Shown: positions 1 through 7,687 of the stretch, one piece after another
Numbering within the stretch: position 1 is the stretch's first letter
Layout: each line of letters opens with the position of its first letter
Assembly (NCBI GenBank): GCA_039024635.1
Contig: JBCCQA010000016.1
Span: forward strand, 1 to 64,000
DNA length: 64,000 nt
Source of the DNA: Kuafuiihalomonas sp039024635
GTDB lineage: Bacteria > Myxococcota > Kuafuiibacteriia > Kuafuiibacteriales > Kuafuiibacteriaceae
Reading direction: 5' to 3'
Position numbers and translations under genes: made by a program
Notes under the pieces: generated by a model
Database searches by the model: none
What the model was told of the DNA's origin: nothing
Seen by the model: only the letters and a program-made list of their open reading frames with translations

Positions 1-108
1 GTCCTGCGGCTGCTGCCGATCTGGATCGAAGACTACAACGAGAATCATCCCCATAAGGGCCTCAAGATGAGGTCCCCGAGGGAGTATCGCCGGGGCAACT
101 CGGCCTGA
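1..108 (+). mobile_element. IS3-type transposase (OrfB), C-terminal fragment cut by window start
   Basis: The frame is open from base 1 and stops with TGA at 106-108, giving 35 residues. It contains a Trp-x-x-x-Tyr-Asn start, an Asn-His-Pro-His-Lys-Gly-Leu segment and a final Ser-Pro-x-Glu-Tyr-Arg. This is the usual end of the DDE integrase core in IS3/IS481-type transposases, just past the catalytic Glu. Only the tail is visible, so intactness cannot be judged. No terminal inverted repeat is obvious after the stop. It supports the view that the left edge of the window is mobile or island DNA. Confidence 0.75.
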
Positions 109-110
109 AT

Positions 111-323
111 TTGGTGTCCGGTTTGACGGGGGCAACTACACCAGCCATCTACCTCCTGAAAGCGACCCGCGGACTGAGCAACGAAGCTTATGAAGCCCTG
201 CTGAAGGTAATCGACCAGGAGGGACTCGACGCCGGCCTCGAGTGGCTTGCGGAGACTCGCGCCGAAGGGATGCCGCCCGAGCGCATCGCGGCCCTACTGA
301 GGAGGCAGCATGCCGATGGGTGA
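111..323 (+). CDS. small hypothetical protein (70 aa)
   Basis: The ORF opens with TTG at 111 or GTG at 114, two bases after the transposase stop. I do not recognise a family. The central part, roughly residues 20-65, reads as two or three amphipathic helices rich in Ala, Leu and Glu, ending in Arg-Arg-Gln-His. No good ribosome binding site is visible, although coupling to the preceding transposase stop would be possible. It could be a small helical accessory protein or a chance ORF. It lies between the IS tail and the Fic cassette and has no recognisable partner. Confidence 0.3.
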   Translation: MVSGLTGATTPAIYLLKATRGLSNEAYEALLKVIDQEGLDAGLEWLAETRAEGMPPERIAALLRRQHADG

Positions 324-631
324 CGGGAAGCTGGGGGAGCCAGCGTTGCACCCAATGTACAACCCCCTCGCCCCGGCGTTTTAATCGGGGATGCGCTGCA
401 AGATCACTTCCACGGACGGGAGGCTAATCGGCTCGCCGGGGGAGGGCGGGAGAGTGTCGCAATGGAAATTGCAGATCATGATGTGCGTCAGTGGGGGGGG
501 GGCTTGCCTTGGGAAGGTGTAACAGTTCGCGGCCATCCCAGAGCTTGGGCAGGTCCGTGGTACGGTGTAAGGGGATACACGCGACTCGTTTTTCTCGCAC
601 ACTTGGGTCGTTGGTGGCAGAGTTTGGGACC
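324..631 (+). other. intergenic region upstream of the Fic cassette
   Basis: About 308 bases with no credible gene; overlapping ORFs on both strands lack family resemblance. It includes a run of nine G around 491-499. It probably carries the promoter of the cassette starting at 632, but I see no convincing -35/-10 pair and no palindromic operator. The first cassette gene could be extended upstream in frame to 491, but that extension is Arg/Ser-rich and looks non-coding. Confidence 0.4.
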
Positions 632-1249
632 ATGGCTTCGCGGGGGGACAAGAAGGCAAGCAAAGTGGTGGCGACCACGGCCCAGAATCAAACGCCGATT
701 CGGGTTGTTTCTATTGAAAAGAACCAGGTCGCACTTCGGCTGCCAGACATGAGCGAGGTCTCGCCTCCCAAGTACACCCTTTCGGCAGACGTATTTCGCA
801 TATTGGACGTGAACGGCGTCCCAGAGATCCTGTTCGTTCAGCTGAGCCGGATGAATCCTTCCGAGGCCACGCGAGCTGTGTCGGTCCGTTTTCAACCCAC
901 GCCCTTTAAGGCGCGGCCCGAATCTCATGAGAGCTTCTCAGCCGGCGTCTTCAGCGCCGCTAAGGGTTTGACCCAGGCCCCTTCCTCTGAAGAGTTGCTC
1001 AAAGGGGTGAGTCCCCCCCCGGCTTCGGCTAGCACTACGATTGACTGTGATTTCGAAATCATGGCCCGCTCAGGCGAGCTTGGGGCTCTTCTATTTTTTC
1101 AGATGAGCACGGCCGCACGAGACCATCTGTACTCGGGAGCTCCAGAAACGGCGGTGGGAGCCGATTGTGTGCTTGAGGTCTCCCTGCCGCTGACCCGGCT
1201 TGCCGAATTGCTGGTGGAGTGGAAGGAGTTCGCGGGGGCTATGAAATGA
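632..1249 (+). CDS. unknown protein A of the Fic cassette (205 aa)
   Basis: First gene of a three-gene coupled set. The ATG at 632 is preferred over the upstream in-frame start at 491, because the protein-like composition begins here. The product starts with a basic stretch (Ser-Arg-Gly-Asp-Lys-Lys), then has a beta-rich N-terminal part, a low-complexity Ser/Pro linker near residues 120-145, and a second compact part ending in a helical Leu-Ala-Glu-Leu-Leu-Val-Glu-Trp segment. No signal peptide, membrane segment or family motif is seen, and I do not recognise it. The stop overlaps the next start by 4 bp (ATGA), so it is probably co-translated with protein B and the Fic protein. It could be a partner, antitoxin or target-binding subunit; that is inference from position only. 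Confidence 0.7.
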   Translation: MASRGDKKASKVVATTAQNQTPIRVVSIEKNQVALRLPDMSEVSPPKYTLSADVFRILDVNGVPEILFVQLSRMNPSEATRAVSVRFQPTPFKARPESHESFSAGVFSAAKGLTQAPSSEELLKGVSPPPASASTTIDCDFEIMARSGELGALLFFQMSTAARDHLYSGAPETAVGADCVLEVSLPLTRLAELLVEWKEFAGAMK

Positions 1250-1662
1250 AAGTGATGGGATTGGAAGAGGCCGTGACGCCGGACCTCCAAAACCAGGTAT
1301 CGAGTCGATCGAGACAATGCGATATAGCGCGAGCTGCGGGTCCCGTCTTGCTTGTGGCCGTGGTGGTGTCAACGAGCCCTGTTTCGGTCCCGTACACCCC
1401 CGCCGCGGCCCGCAGCACTGCGGAGACCACCCGCTCTCTAGCTGTTTCCAGGCCGGATTTCGCAGACTTCTTGCCCCAAGGAGAACGCGAACCTGCCAAG
1501 GCGCTTCTGAAGCGCGCACTAGCTGGGCTCAACGCCTCTGGCTTGGACGCTGACGATGTGCTGGAACAGGCCGCGAAGAACCTTCAGGGCTGGCAGCAGC
1601 ACAAGAAAATAGACCATCAGATCTTCTATTCGAGCGAAGACGACAGCCTTCTAGGGTCTTGA
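1246..1662 (+). CDS. unknown protein B of the Fic cassette (138 aa)
   Basis: Starts at ATG 1246, overlapping the stop of protein A by 4 bp, and its own stop overlaps the TTG start of the fic gene by 4 bp. A hydrophobic stretch rich in Val and Ala lies at about residues 32-50 and might be a single membrane segment or a buried helix. The C-terminal half, about 75-138, looks like a small helical domain (Arg-Glu-Pro-Ala-Lys-Ala-Leu-Leu-Lys-Arg) ending in an acidic Ser-Ser-Glu-Asp-Asp tail. No known domain is recognised. Many Fic toxins have a small antitoxin partner bearing a Ser/Thr-x-x-x-Glu-Gly/Asn motif; I could not find a clean copy here, so an antitoxin role is only a positional guess. Confidence 0.65.
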   Translation: MKVMGLEEAVTPDLQNQVSSRSRQCDIARAAGPVLLVAVVVSTSPVSVPYTPAAARSTAETTRSLAVSRPDFADFLPQGEREPAKALLKRALAGLNASGLDADDVLEQAAKNLQGWQQHKKIDHQIFYSSEDDSLLGS

Positions 1663-2303
1663 GCAGGCTTGAAGCAGAGTGTCCCCGATGGGAATCGGAT
1701 GATGCCGAACGTGAGACTCCGGATGCGCGAGAGGGTCTGTTCCGCGCTCAGCGTTTCATGGGCAACCGCATACAGACTGAGTACCCTGACCCCCAGGCCG
1801 TGCTGAAGTGGCACGAGATTATGTTCCGCCCCCTGGTGCCCTTGTCCTACTACGCGGGGAACTTTCGTCAGATCGCTCAAAGGAAGCCTTGTCTGGATAC
1901 GAGGATCTTCGTGGGTGACGCCGAAGGTGAGCCCGCTGCAACTACTCCAGATGCCATAGACGCTCTGTTTAACGACTTGCGGAGAGACCTTGCAGCGCTG
2001 GAGCTGACTTGGCGTAGGCAAGATCCGAGGTCGAGGGCCGAGTCGCTCGCTGTCGCCATTAGCCGGTGCGTAGGGCGATACATCCAAATCCACCCATTCG
2101 TTAACGGGAACGGCAGAACATCAAGACTACTATGGGCTGCTATACTGGCGCGATTCGGTGTAGGACCTCAGGCTTCGATCCTTCATCGCCCGGCAGGGGA
2201 CTATGGGAAGATCATGGCGGCGTGTATGGATGGGGACTTCTCAATGCTAGTGGGCGCCGTTCTTCTCGCCTTGGCCAAGGGATATCCTCCTAGCGAGCCC
2301 TAG
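1659..2303 (+). CDS. Fic-domain protein (putative AMPylase or related nucleotidyl/phosphotransferase)
   Basis: 214 aa from TTG 1659, which overlaps the previous stop by 4 bp. The Fic core runs from about residue 50 to 200: an AGNFR segment near 66-70, then the active-site loop H145-P-F-V-N149-G-N-G-R153-x-x-R156. Fic enzymes use this His and the GNGR loop to transfer AMP, or another phosphate-linked group, to hydroxyl side chains. The usual Asp/Glu that binds Mg is Asn149 here, a variant also common in the family. The N-terminal helix has a near match to the inhibitory motif (Ser13-x-x-x-Glu17 followed by Arg instead of Gly/Asn), so self-inhibition is possible but unproven. It is the third gene of the coupled cassette beside a tRNA fragment and an IS remnant, a typical accessory location. 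Confidence 0.9.
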   Translation: MSRLEAECPRWESDDAERETPDAREGLFRAQRFMGNRIQTEYPDPQAVLKWHEIMFRPLVPLSYYAGNFRQIAQRKPCLDTRIFVGDAEGEPAATTPDAIDALFNDLRRDLAALELTWRRQDPRSRAESLAVAISRCVGRYIQIHPFVNGNGRTSRLLWAAILARFGVGPQASILHRPAGDYGKIMAACMDGDFSMLVGAVLLALAKGYPPSEP

Positions 2304-2643
2304 GCGAACGCCTTCTGGACCTCCTTGAACAAATTCTTACGTTGGCCACGGTGCCCGGCTTGACAACCGTAGGTCGCTAACACACGAACCCAGTCACGGC
2401 GGCCCCACGCCTGCTGGTTCGGGCTCTCGTGCTGTCAGTCTACGGCGACCCCCGCCGAGCCGTACCGGGGCGCAAGGACCGATCCAGGGCTAGGGTGCCG
2501 ACTTGACGCCGCCAAATAAACGTCAGGCTAGGTTGCAAGAATGTTGAGCTTCGTTGACGACGCCAGCCCGAACTAGCCCGGTCTAGCCCGCCGTGTCACA
2601 GTAGTTTCAGCTATTTAGCCCCCCACGAGGGGTGTCCTATTCT
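2304..2643. other. non-coding island edge between fic and the tRNA-Leu fragment
   Basis: About 340 bases with no open frame of useful length and many short stops. A short direct repeat (ctagcccg) occurs near 2573-2590. No integrase gene is present. I looked for group I intron core elements on the minus strand, because this stretch interrupts a tRNA-Leu(UAA) at the anticodon loop, and found none. It is best described as the terminal part of an inserted element. Confidence 0.4.
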
Positions 2644-2683
2644 ATTTTAAGTCCCCTGCGTCTACCGATTTCGCCACCCCGGC
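2644..2683 (-). pseudogene. tRNA-Leu(UAA), 5' half only, truncated at the anticodon loop
   Basis: Read on the minus strand from 2683, the sequence has a GCCGGGG acceptor strand, a normal Leu-type D-arm (GGUAGACGC), the 5' strand of the anticodon stem and the loop CUUAAAA with anticodon UAA. Beyond the loop the expected pairing strand (UCCCC) is absent and the sequence becomes unrelated. No variable arm, T-arm or 3' acceptor strand follows. This is the pattern left when an element integrates at, or deletes up to, the anticodon loop of a tRNA gene. A functional copy of this tRNA must exist elsewhere. Confidence 0.8.
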
Positions 2684-2720
2684 TTGGAGGGAGTATAGCC
2701 GTGCGTCCGTCTCTGGACTG

Positions 2721-3203
2721 TCAGAACGCGCAGCCTTTTGGTTGAGGTGGGGCGCGTTCGACCTCTTCGTCGGCGGGGACTTCGCCGGTGATGGCTTTGA
2801 ATCCCTTTTCGACCGTCCCCTTCATGGCCTGGCCGCCGTAGCCTCCGACGTTCATGTGGGCGCGAACGTAGACAAGCTGGCTGGCGCCGACCCGAACGGG
2901 GCCTCCAGACCGAGTGAAGGGCTGCTCGTCGACGTGGCTATGGGCAAGGATGCGGCGGTAAAGGAGCTTTCCCTCCGCATCCAACACCTCCCACCAGTCC
3001 GCGTAGCGCTCGCAGCCGGCGTCTGGACTACGGAGCGTCACCGAGAAGCGCCGGGCACCCTCGTCGCCTCGCACGTTGACCTGAACCACATCGACGCCCT
3101 TGGAGGCGGCCCAAGCTCCTTCGACGGGCCACACTGCGGCCGAGATGCATAGGGCCAAGCCAGCCGCCGTCGCTCTCCAAGAGTGGGCGAGTTGGATGCT
3201 CAC
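2721..3203 (-). CDS. exported protein of unknown function (160 aa)
   Basis: GTG start at 3203, overlapping the stop of the upstream gene by 4 bp (GTGA), so the two are coupled. Residues 1 to about 32 form a signal peptide with a hydrophobic core (Ala-Gly-Leu-Ala-Leu-Cys) and an Ala-Trp-Ala cleavage site. The mature part has Tyr-Ala-Asp-Trp-Trp-Glu, an Arg-Ile-Leu-Ala-His-Ser-His segment and a Tyr-Gly-Gly-Gln motif, and looks beta-rich. I recall similar short exported proteins described only as hypothetical. Location is periplasm or cell surface; function is unknown. Confidence 0.75.
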   Translation of the reverse strand: MSIQLAHSWRATAAGLALCISAAVWPVEGAWAASKGVDVVQVNVRGDEGARRFSVTLRSPDAGCERYADWWEVLDAEGKLLYRRILAHSHVDEQPFTRSGGPVRVGASQLVYVRAHMNVGGYGGQAMKGTVEKGFKAITGEVPADEEVERAPPQPKGCAF

Positions 3204-3577
3204 TGGTTTTCGGCGCCGCGACCGACGGAGAGGGCCCCGTTCACCGGTGTGGCGCCGGCCTGGATCACGACAGTGATTTGCCCGTCACTCGATAGCTCAA
3301 AGCTACAGAGCATGCCGTGGCCCTGCCCTTCCATGGGCTCACAGTCCGGCGTGCTCGCATCACCGGTCACGGTCAGCTGGAACTCGGCGTCGGCCATCAC
3401 CATCGCGTACCAACGGCCCTTGGTGGCTGGCATGTAGTGGGCGTAGTGATGGTTGGCCGGCACCTGGACCTGATCTTCGAAGTCGGGCGGCAGGCACCAC
3501 TCACACTTTCCCGGCCCGTCGGCCCAAGCAGCCACCGAGAAGCTGAAGACGGCGCCGAGCGCGATCAACCACCTCAT
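3200..3577 (-). CDS. exported protein of unknown function (125 aa)
   Basis: ATG start at 3577. A short signal peptide is clear (hydrophobic core about residues 4-17, cleavage near Ala-Trp-Ala at 17-19), followed by a Cys-Glu-Trp-Cys pair. Two further cysteines near residues 78 and 90 suggest disulfides in the periplasm. A His-His-Tyr-Ala-His-Tyr cluster near residue 43 could bind metal, which is speculation. It is the first gene of a two-gene unit with the exported protein at 2721-3203, coupled by a 4-bp overlap. No family is recognised. Confidence 0.75.
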   Translation of the reverse strand: MRWLIALGAVFSFSVAAWADGPGKCEWCLPPDFEDQVQVPANHHYAHYMPATKGRWYAMVMADAEFQLTVTGDASTPDCEPMEGQGHGMLCSFELSSDGQITVVIQAGATPVNGALSVGRGAENQ

Positions 3578-3679
3578 GGACAGCGCCTATGTCGACTCCA
3601 CACCCGGGGCAAGCCTTCAGCCGTCTGGCTGGTGGTCTTTCCAAGAAACCTGCAGAAGGCCTCACTCGGCCAACTCGAG

Positions 3680-6600
3680 CTAGTTCAGTCCACGGGGCTT
3701 GCGCTTGAGCAAAGCCTGCATCTCGGCCACAGCGGGCAGGCCTACGTCTGCCGTGCTCCAGGCTTCCATGACCCGCTTCGCCAGCCTTGTGGCCGCATCC
3801 CAATCTCCGCGCTCGGCCGCGCGATGGGCTTCCCTCACCTGGGCCGGATGGGCGCCTCCATAGGTCCCGTCGGCCAAGTGCCCTGCGTCGAGCTTGCTCG
3901 CCAAAGGCGCGTCGATGCGGTCGAAGGCTTGAATAGGCATCCGGCAGCCCCAGAGCGGTGGACGGATCCTTCGCCATGCTTTGACCGCCTCGACGGCGTC
4001 GCCCTTCATCCAGGGCGTAAGCCCCTCTCTACAGAGCGCAAAGAAGCCCGAGTGCTCCAATTCGGCTTGCCAACGGTCGAAGACCTGAAGGCAACGCTGG
4101 CCAAGGGTCCCCTTTCGATGGCCAGCCACCTCCAACAAGAGCAGCGATGCGTTGAAGCCTGGCTTCTCGTCGACCTGAGAGGAACAGAAGGCGCCCAGAG
4201 CCTCGTCGATGCGCGGCGCCAAGTCGGGCGACAAAGCCGCCAGGGTGAGCAGGTGCCGCACGACCGGGACGTGGTCCCGAACCTTGGGCGACGACGAGAG
4301 GACATCCACGACATGGGTAAAGCGCCCCTCGAATAGACCCACCTCGGCCTCGAGGAGAATCGTGGTGCGCAGGTGATTGGCATGTCCGGCCAAGAGCTGG
4401 GTAGCGAGAGTTCGTGCCCTATCGAGGCTCCCCTCCTGCACGAGGCCATGGCCGTACTTGTAGGCCACCACGTCGAACTCGCTCCGACTCCCGCCGAAGA
4501 GAACGTACGCACGCTCGAGGAAGCGCATTCGCTGTTCGGCCGGGACACGGCGCCCGTACTCGATGTCGTGGGGGTTCCACGCATGACGGGCCGCTACGTA
4601 GCCCTGCGTCTGAAGGCTCGCCCGGTAGGCGTAGGTCTGGCGAGCATCTAGAAACTCACCCGGTCGAGTGGTCAGGCCCTTGCGAGTGAAGGCGGGGGCC
4701 AAAGGGCTCTCCAGTCGGAAGAGAAGAAATCCACGGGCCAGATCGAGGAGGAAGCGAACCTCAGGGTCCTCGTTCCTTTCGGCCGTCGCATCCAAGCTCG
4801 CCTTCTGTGCCCTCAATCGCTCGGACGTCCCTTCGCCGAGCTCTAGGTCTCTCTCCGCCCGTCCGATGATCCGCCAGGTAAGGGCGCGGGGCGTGTCCTC
4901 TTTCAGCCGAGGATCGTTCGCCGCCCGCTGGGTCAGAGTTTCATCGCAGCCGTCCATGTTCGAGTAGACGGCGGGAGACGGCAGCCCATCTTCGAAGACG
5001 GATTGGCAGGACGACTGAGCATCGAGCCCCGTCATGAGGCGGTAGCCATGCTCGAGGGCCTTTAGGGCCTCGTCCCTCGAATCCAGGTACCACCACTTGG
5101 CGATGACGGGATCGATCGCCTGGGCGGGAAGCGCACCCTGGGCCTCGGCCTGAGAGAGCGCATCGAATGAAGCCTCGAAGGGCGCTCGGCCGCGGCCTTC
5201 GAAGGGGCCACCGATCAGACCCTCGCTCGAATGGAGCTCGACCGAGACCGTGAAGTCCTGGGTCGCGGGTTCGTAGCGAATGACGCCTTTGGTCCAGGCC
5301 GTGGCCTGACTGCGGGCCGCCGCCATCGATCTTGGGTGAAGCTCCGCCTCGGCAAAGGGGTCGAGGCTGGCGTCGTTCTCGAAGAAGGGCGGCATGCCCG
5401 CCAGAGCGGCGGGCTTCAGGACACGACTCGCTCGTCCGCCCATCGACCACTGGGCGCGGCGACAAAAGGCATCGGCGGCGGCCGCTCCAAGCCAGCCACT
5501 CGGTTCGTCGACCCCTTCCGCCCGCCACACCGGACATGCCAACGTCGCATCGGCAGCGCCCAAGGGTGTGGGCACCAGGGCTCGGTCCGGTCCCGAAGTC
5601 TCGCCCTGCTTGGGAAGCAGTCCCGTTCCAGTCCCGATACCAATGCCCAGGAGGAGCAGGACGAACAAGACCGCCGCCGCGCCGAGCCAAGCCGACCTCT
5701 GGGGTGCCGGATCAGCCTCGGTGGGTTCGGGGCGCCGCCGGTGACCGGGGATCTGGGTTTCGGAGTCCACCACCCGGGCCAAGGAGCCGTGGCTGGCCGA
5801 CACGTTTCCGCCCGCCTCGATGGCCAAAGCCTTGAAGCGCGCCGCCACCATTGCCGCCGTCTTCGGTCGATCCGTCGGGAGCTTTGCCATCAGGTCCGCG
5901 TACAAAGAGCCCGCGTCCGAGTCTTCGAAGCCCGCGGGGGCCAGGGGTGGCGGCTCGGCGTTCACATGCTTGAGCATGACGTTGGAGTTAGGATCCGAAA
6001 TGAAAGGAGCCTTGCCTTCGACCAGCTCATAGAAGATGCAGCCGAGGGCGTACAGATCCGACTGGGGAGAGAGGGCGTCGCCGCTCACCTGCTCGGGGCT
6101 CATGTACCTGGGCGTTCCGACGATGGCGCCGGTGGCCGTTACGTCGTCGATGCCCTCGGCGTCGCCACTGAATCGCTTCGCGATCCCGAAGTCGAGGACC
6201 GTCGCGTGGAGCTCCTGGCCGGGCATCTCCCGAACCATGATGTTCTCGGGCTTGAGGTCCCGATGGATGATCCCCAGTTCGTGGGCCGCGGCCAAAGCCC
6301 GGGCTACTTGGGCCATTATGGTACAGGCCTCGCCCAGGGGCAGGGCGCCTCGCTCGCGAAGGACGGCCCCCAAGGTCTCGCCTTCGACCATCTCCATGAC
6401 GATGAAGGGCAGGCGAAGGGCCTCATCGACGCCAAAGTCGTGAATCTTGACGATGTGCGGATCGGCAAGACGGCTGGCATTTCGCGCCTCCCGGTAGAAG
6501 CGCTGGATGCTCTCGTTGCCGTCCTTGATGGCGGCCTCACCCATGATCTTGAGAGCGACCTCTCGATCGACGCTCATCTGCCGAGCGACGTACACCGCCC

Positions 6601-6787
6601 CCATCGCCCCCTTGCCCAAGAGCGTCACGACCTCGTAGCGACCGCCGACCACGAGGCCGGGCCTTAAACCGCTGTCCTCGGACTCGGCGGAGAGGAAGGT
6701 GTTCACTCGGTGGATGGGACAGACTTCCCCGTCCACGAGCCCATCGCACTCCGGGCAATAGCGCTGGCTTTGACCGCCTCGGCTCAA
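3680..6787 (-). CDS. membrane-anchored Ser/Thr protein kinase with N-terminal zinc ribbon and large extracytoplasmic domain
   Basis: 1035 aa from a TTG start at 6787. Residues 11-26 hold a Cys-x-x-Cys...Cys-x-x-His ribbon. The Hanks-type kinase domain spans about 50-320 with the glycine loop GKGAMG (58-63), catalytic Lys80, HRDLKPEN (175-182), DFG (199-201), a GTPRYMSPEQ activation segment and SDLYALGCIFYEL. A Lys/Pro-rich linker leads to one membrane helix at about 367-390. The remaining ~640 residues should lie outside the cytoplasm, are helical in character with possible TPR-like stretches, and match nothing I know. All catalytic residues are present, so it should be active. This architecture is typical of myxobacterial signalling kinases; the large sensor part suggests a specific ligand. 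Confidence 0.93.
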   Translation of the reverse strand: MSRGGQSQRYCPECDGLVDGEVCPIHRVNTFLSAESEDSGLRPGLVVGGRYEVVTLLGKGAMGAVYVARQMSVDREVALKIMGEAAIKDGNESIQRFYREARNASRLADPHIVKIHDFGVDEALRLPFIVMEMVEGETLGAVLRERGALPLGEACTIMAQVARALAAAHELGIIHRDLKPENIMVREMPGQELHATVLDFGIAKRFSGDAEGIDDVTATGAIVGTPRYMSPEQVSGDALSPQSDLYALGCIFYELVEGKAPFISDPNSNVMLKHVNAEPPPLAPAGFEDSDAGSLYADLMAKLPTDRPKTAAMVAARFKALAIEAGGNVSASHGSLARVVDSETQIPGHRRRPEPTEADPAPQRSAWLGAAAVLFVLLLLGIGIGTGTGLLPKQGETSGPDRALVPTPLGAADATLACPVWRAEGVDEPSGWLGAAAADAFCRRAQWSMGGRASRVLKPAALAGMPPFFENDASLDPFAEAELHPRSMAAARSQATAWTKGVIRYEPATQDFTVSVELHSSEGLIGGPFEGRGRAPFEASFDALSQAEAQGALPAQAIDPVIAKWWYLDSRDEALKALEHGYRLMTGLDAQSSCQSVFEDGLPSPAVYSNMDGCDETLTQRAANDPRLKEDTPRALTWRIIGRAERDLELGEGTSERLRAQKASLDATAERNEDPEVRFLLDLARGFLLFRLESPLAPAFTRKGLTTRPGEFLDARQTYAYRASLQTQGYVAARHAWNPHDIEYGRRVPAEQRMRFLERAYVLFGGSRSEFDVVAYKYGHGLVQEGSLDRARTLATQLLAGHANHLRTTILLEAEVGLFEGRFTHVVDVLSSSPKVRDHVPVVRHLLTLAALSPDLAPRIDEALGAFCSSQVDEKPGFNASLLLLEVAGHRKGTLGQRCLQVFDRWQAELEHSGFFALCREGLTPWMKGDAVEAVKAWRRIRPPLWGCRMPIQAFDRIDAPLASKLDAGHLADGTYGGAHPAQVREAHRAAERGDWDAATRLAKRVMEAWSTADVGLPAVAEMQALLKRKPRGLN

Positions 6788-6970
6788 GACACCGCGGTTC
6801 TATCAGGAAGGGCTGCACTGAGAAATGACGAGGCCGAGCCAAGCCGCCCCAAGCTGGCTAGGCCGGCAAAAAGCGCCCAAAGACGGCAAGCCACGGGACG
6901 CCCCCTAGCCTCCCTCTGGATAGCGACGAGCCTCTCGGCCGTATCCCGGCCACGGGCGGGCGGCCCAGCC

Positions 6971-7606
6971 TCAGCTGCGACCCGGCCGGACGAAGGCCTT
7001 CCGGTCGACCTCCACCTCCTTCCGTACGGCGCAGCCGGCCAGATGGTCGTTCACCAAGCCCATGGCCTGCATGAAGGCGTAGGCCGTGGTGGGTCCGACG
7101 AAGCTCCAGCCCCGCTTCTTCAGGTCTTTGCTCAAGGCCGTGGAGCTGGGCGTCTTGGCCAAAGCGTATAGCGTGGCCTTGTCCATTCTGCGCGGACGCT
7201 CGCTTGCTGGCGGCTCGAACCGCCAGGCATAAGCGGCCAAGGAGCCTTCTGACTCGACGAGCTCGCAGGCACGCTGGGCGTTGTTGATCGTGGACTCGAT
7301 CTTCTTGCGATGGCGGACGATGGAGGCGTCCTCGAGAAGGCTGTCCACCTTTCGAGTTGTGTAGCGAGCCACCCGCTCGTAGTCGAAGCCCGCAAAGGCC
7401 TTCCTGAACCCCTCTCGTTTCCGCAGGATGGTCAGCCAGCTCAGACCGGACTGAAAGCCCTCCAGACAGATCTTCTCGAAGATCACCCGGTCGTCGTCTT
7501 GGGGCCGACCCCACTCTAGGTCATGGTAGTCACGGTAGTCCTCGTGCTGGCCGCACCACCAGCACCTCGGCCTTCCGTCCGCTCCTCGAACCAAACCGTC
7601 CTTCAT
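6971..7606 (-). CDS. tag: DNA-3-methyladenine glycosylase I
   Basis: Base-excision repair enzyme that removes 3-methyladenine from alkylated DNA. The 211-aa product from ATG 7606 (a GTG at 7630 is possible) opens with Arg-Cys-x-x-Cys-Gly and His-Asp-x-Glu-Trp-Gly, continues with the conserved FEKICLEGFQSGLSW region, and ends with the paired zinc ligands in DHLAGC. This Cys/His...His/Cys arrangement is the HhH-superfamily zinc snap specific to Tag. Length agrees with the family (about 190-210). It is divergent from the exported methyltransferase at 7688 and is probably transcribed alone. Confidence 0.94.
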   Translation of the reverse strand: MKDGLVRGADGRPRCWWCGQHEDYRDYHDLEWGRPQDDDRVIFEKICLEGFQSGLSWLTILRKREGFRKAFAGFDYERVARYTTRKVDSLLEDASIVRHRKKIESTINNAQRACELVESEGSLAAYAWRFEPPASERPRRMDKATLYALAKTPSSTALSKDLKKRGWSFVGPTTAYAFMQAMGLVNDHLAGCAVRKEVEVDRKAFVRPGRS

Positions 7607-7687
7607 GGGTCGATCGACGCCGGGATGCACGGAGGGTCAAGACGGGTTTGGTTGGGTGAGCGGACGCAGATTGGATACACGAGATCC

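Noticed and set aside
3317..6667. Long plus-strand ORFs over the Ser/Thr kinase gene
   Set aside because: They are antisense shadows. The minus strand has complete kinase motifs; the plus frames are Arg/Gly/His-rich with no family pattern.
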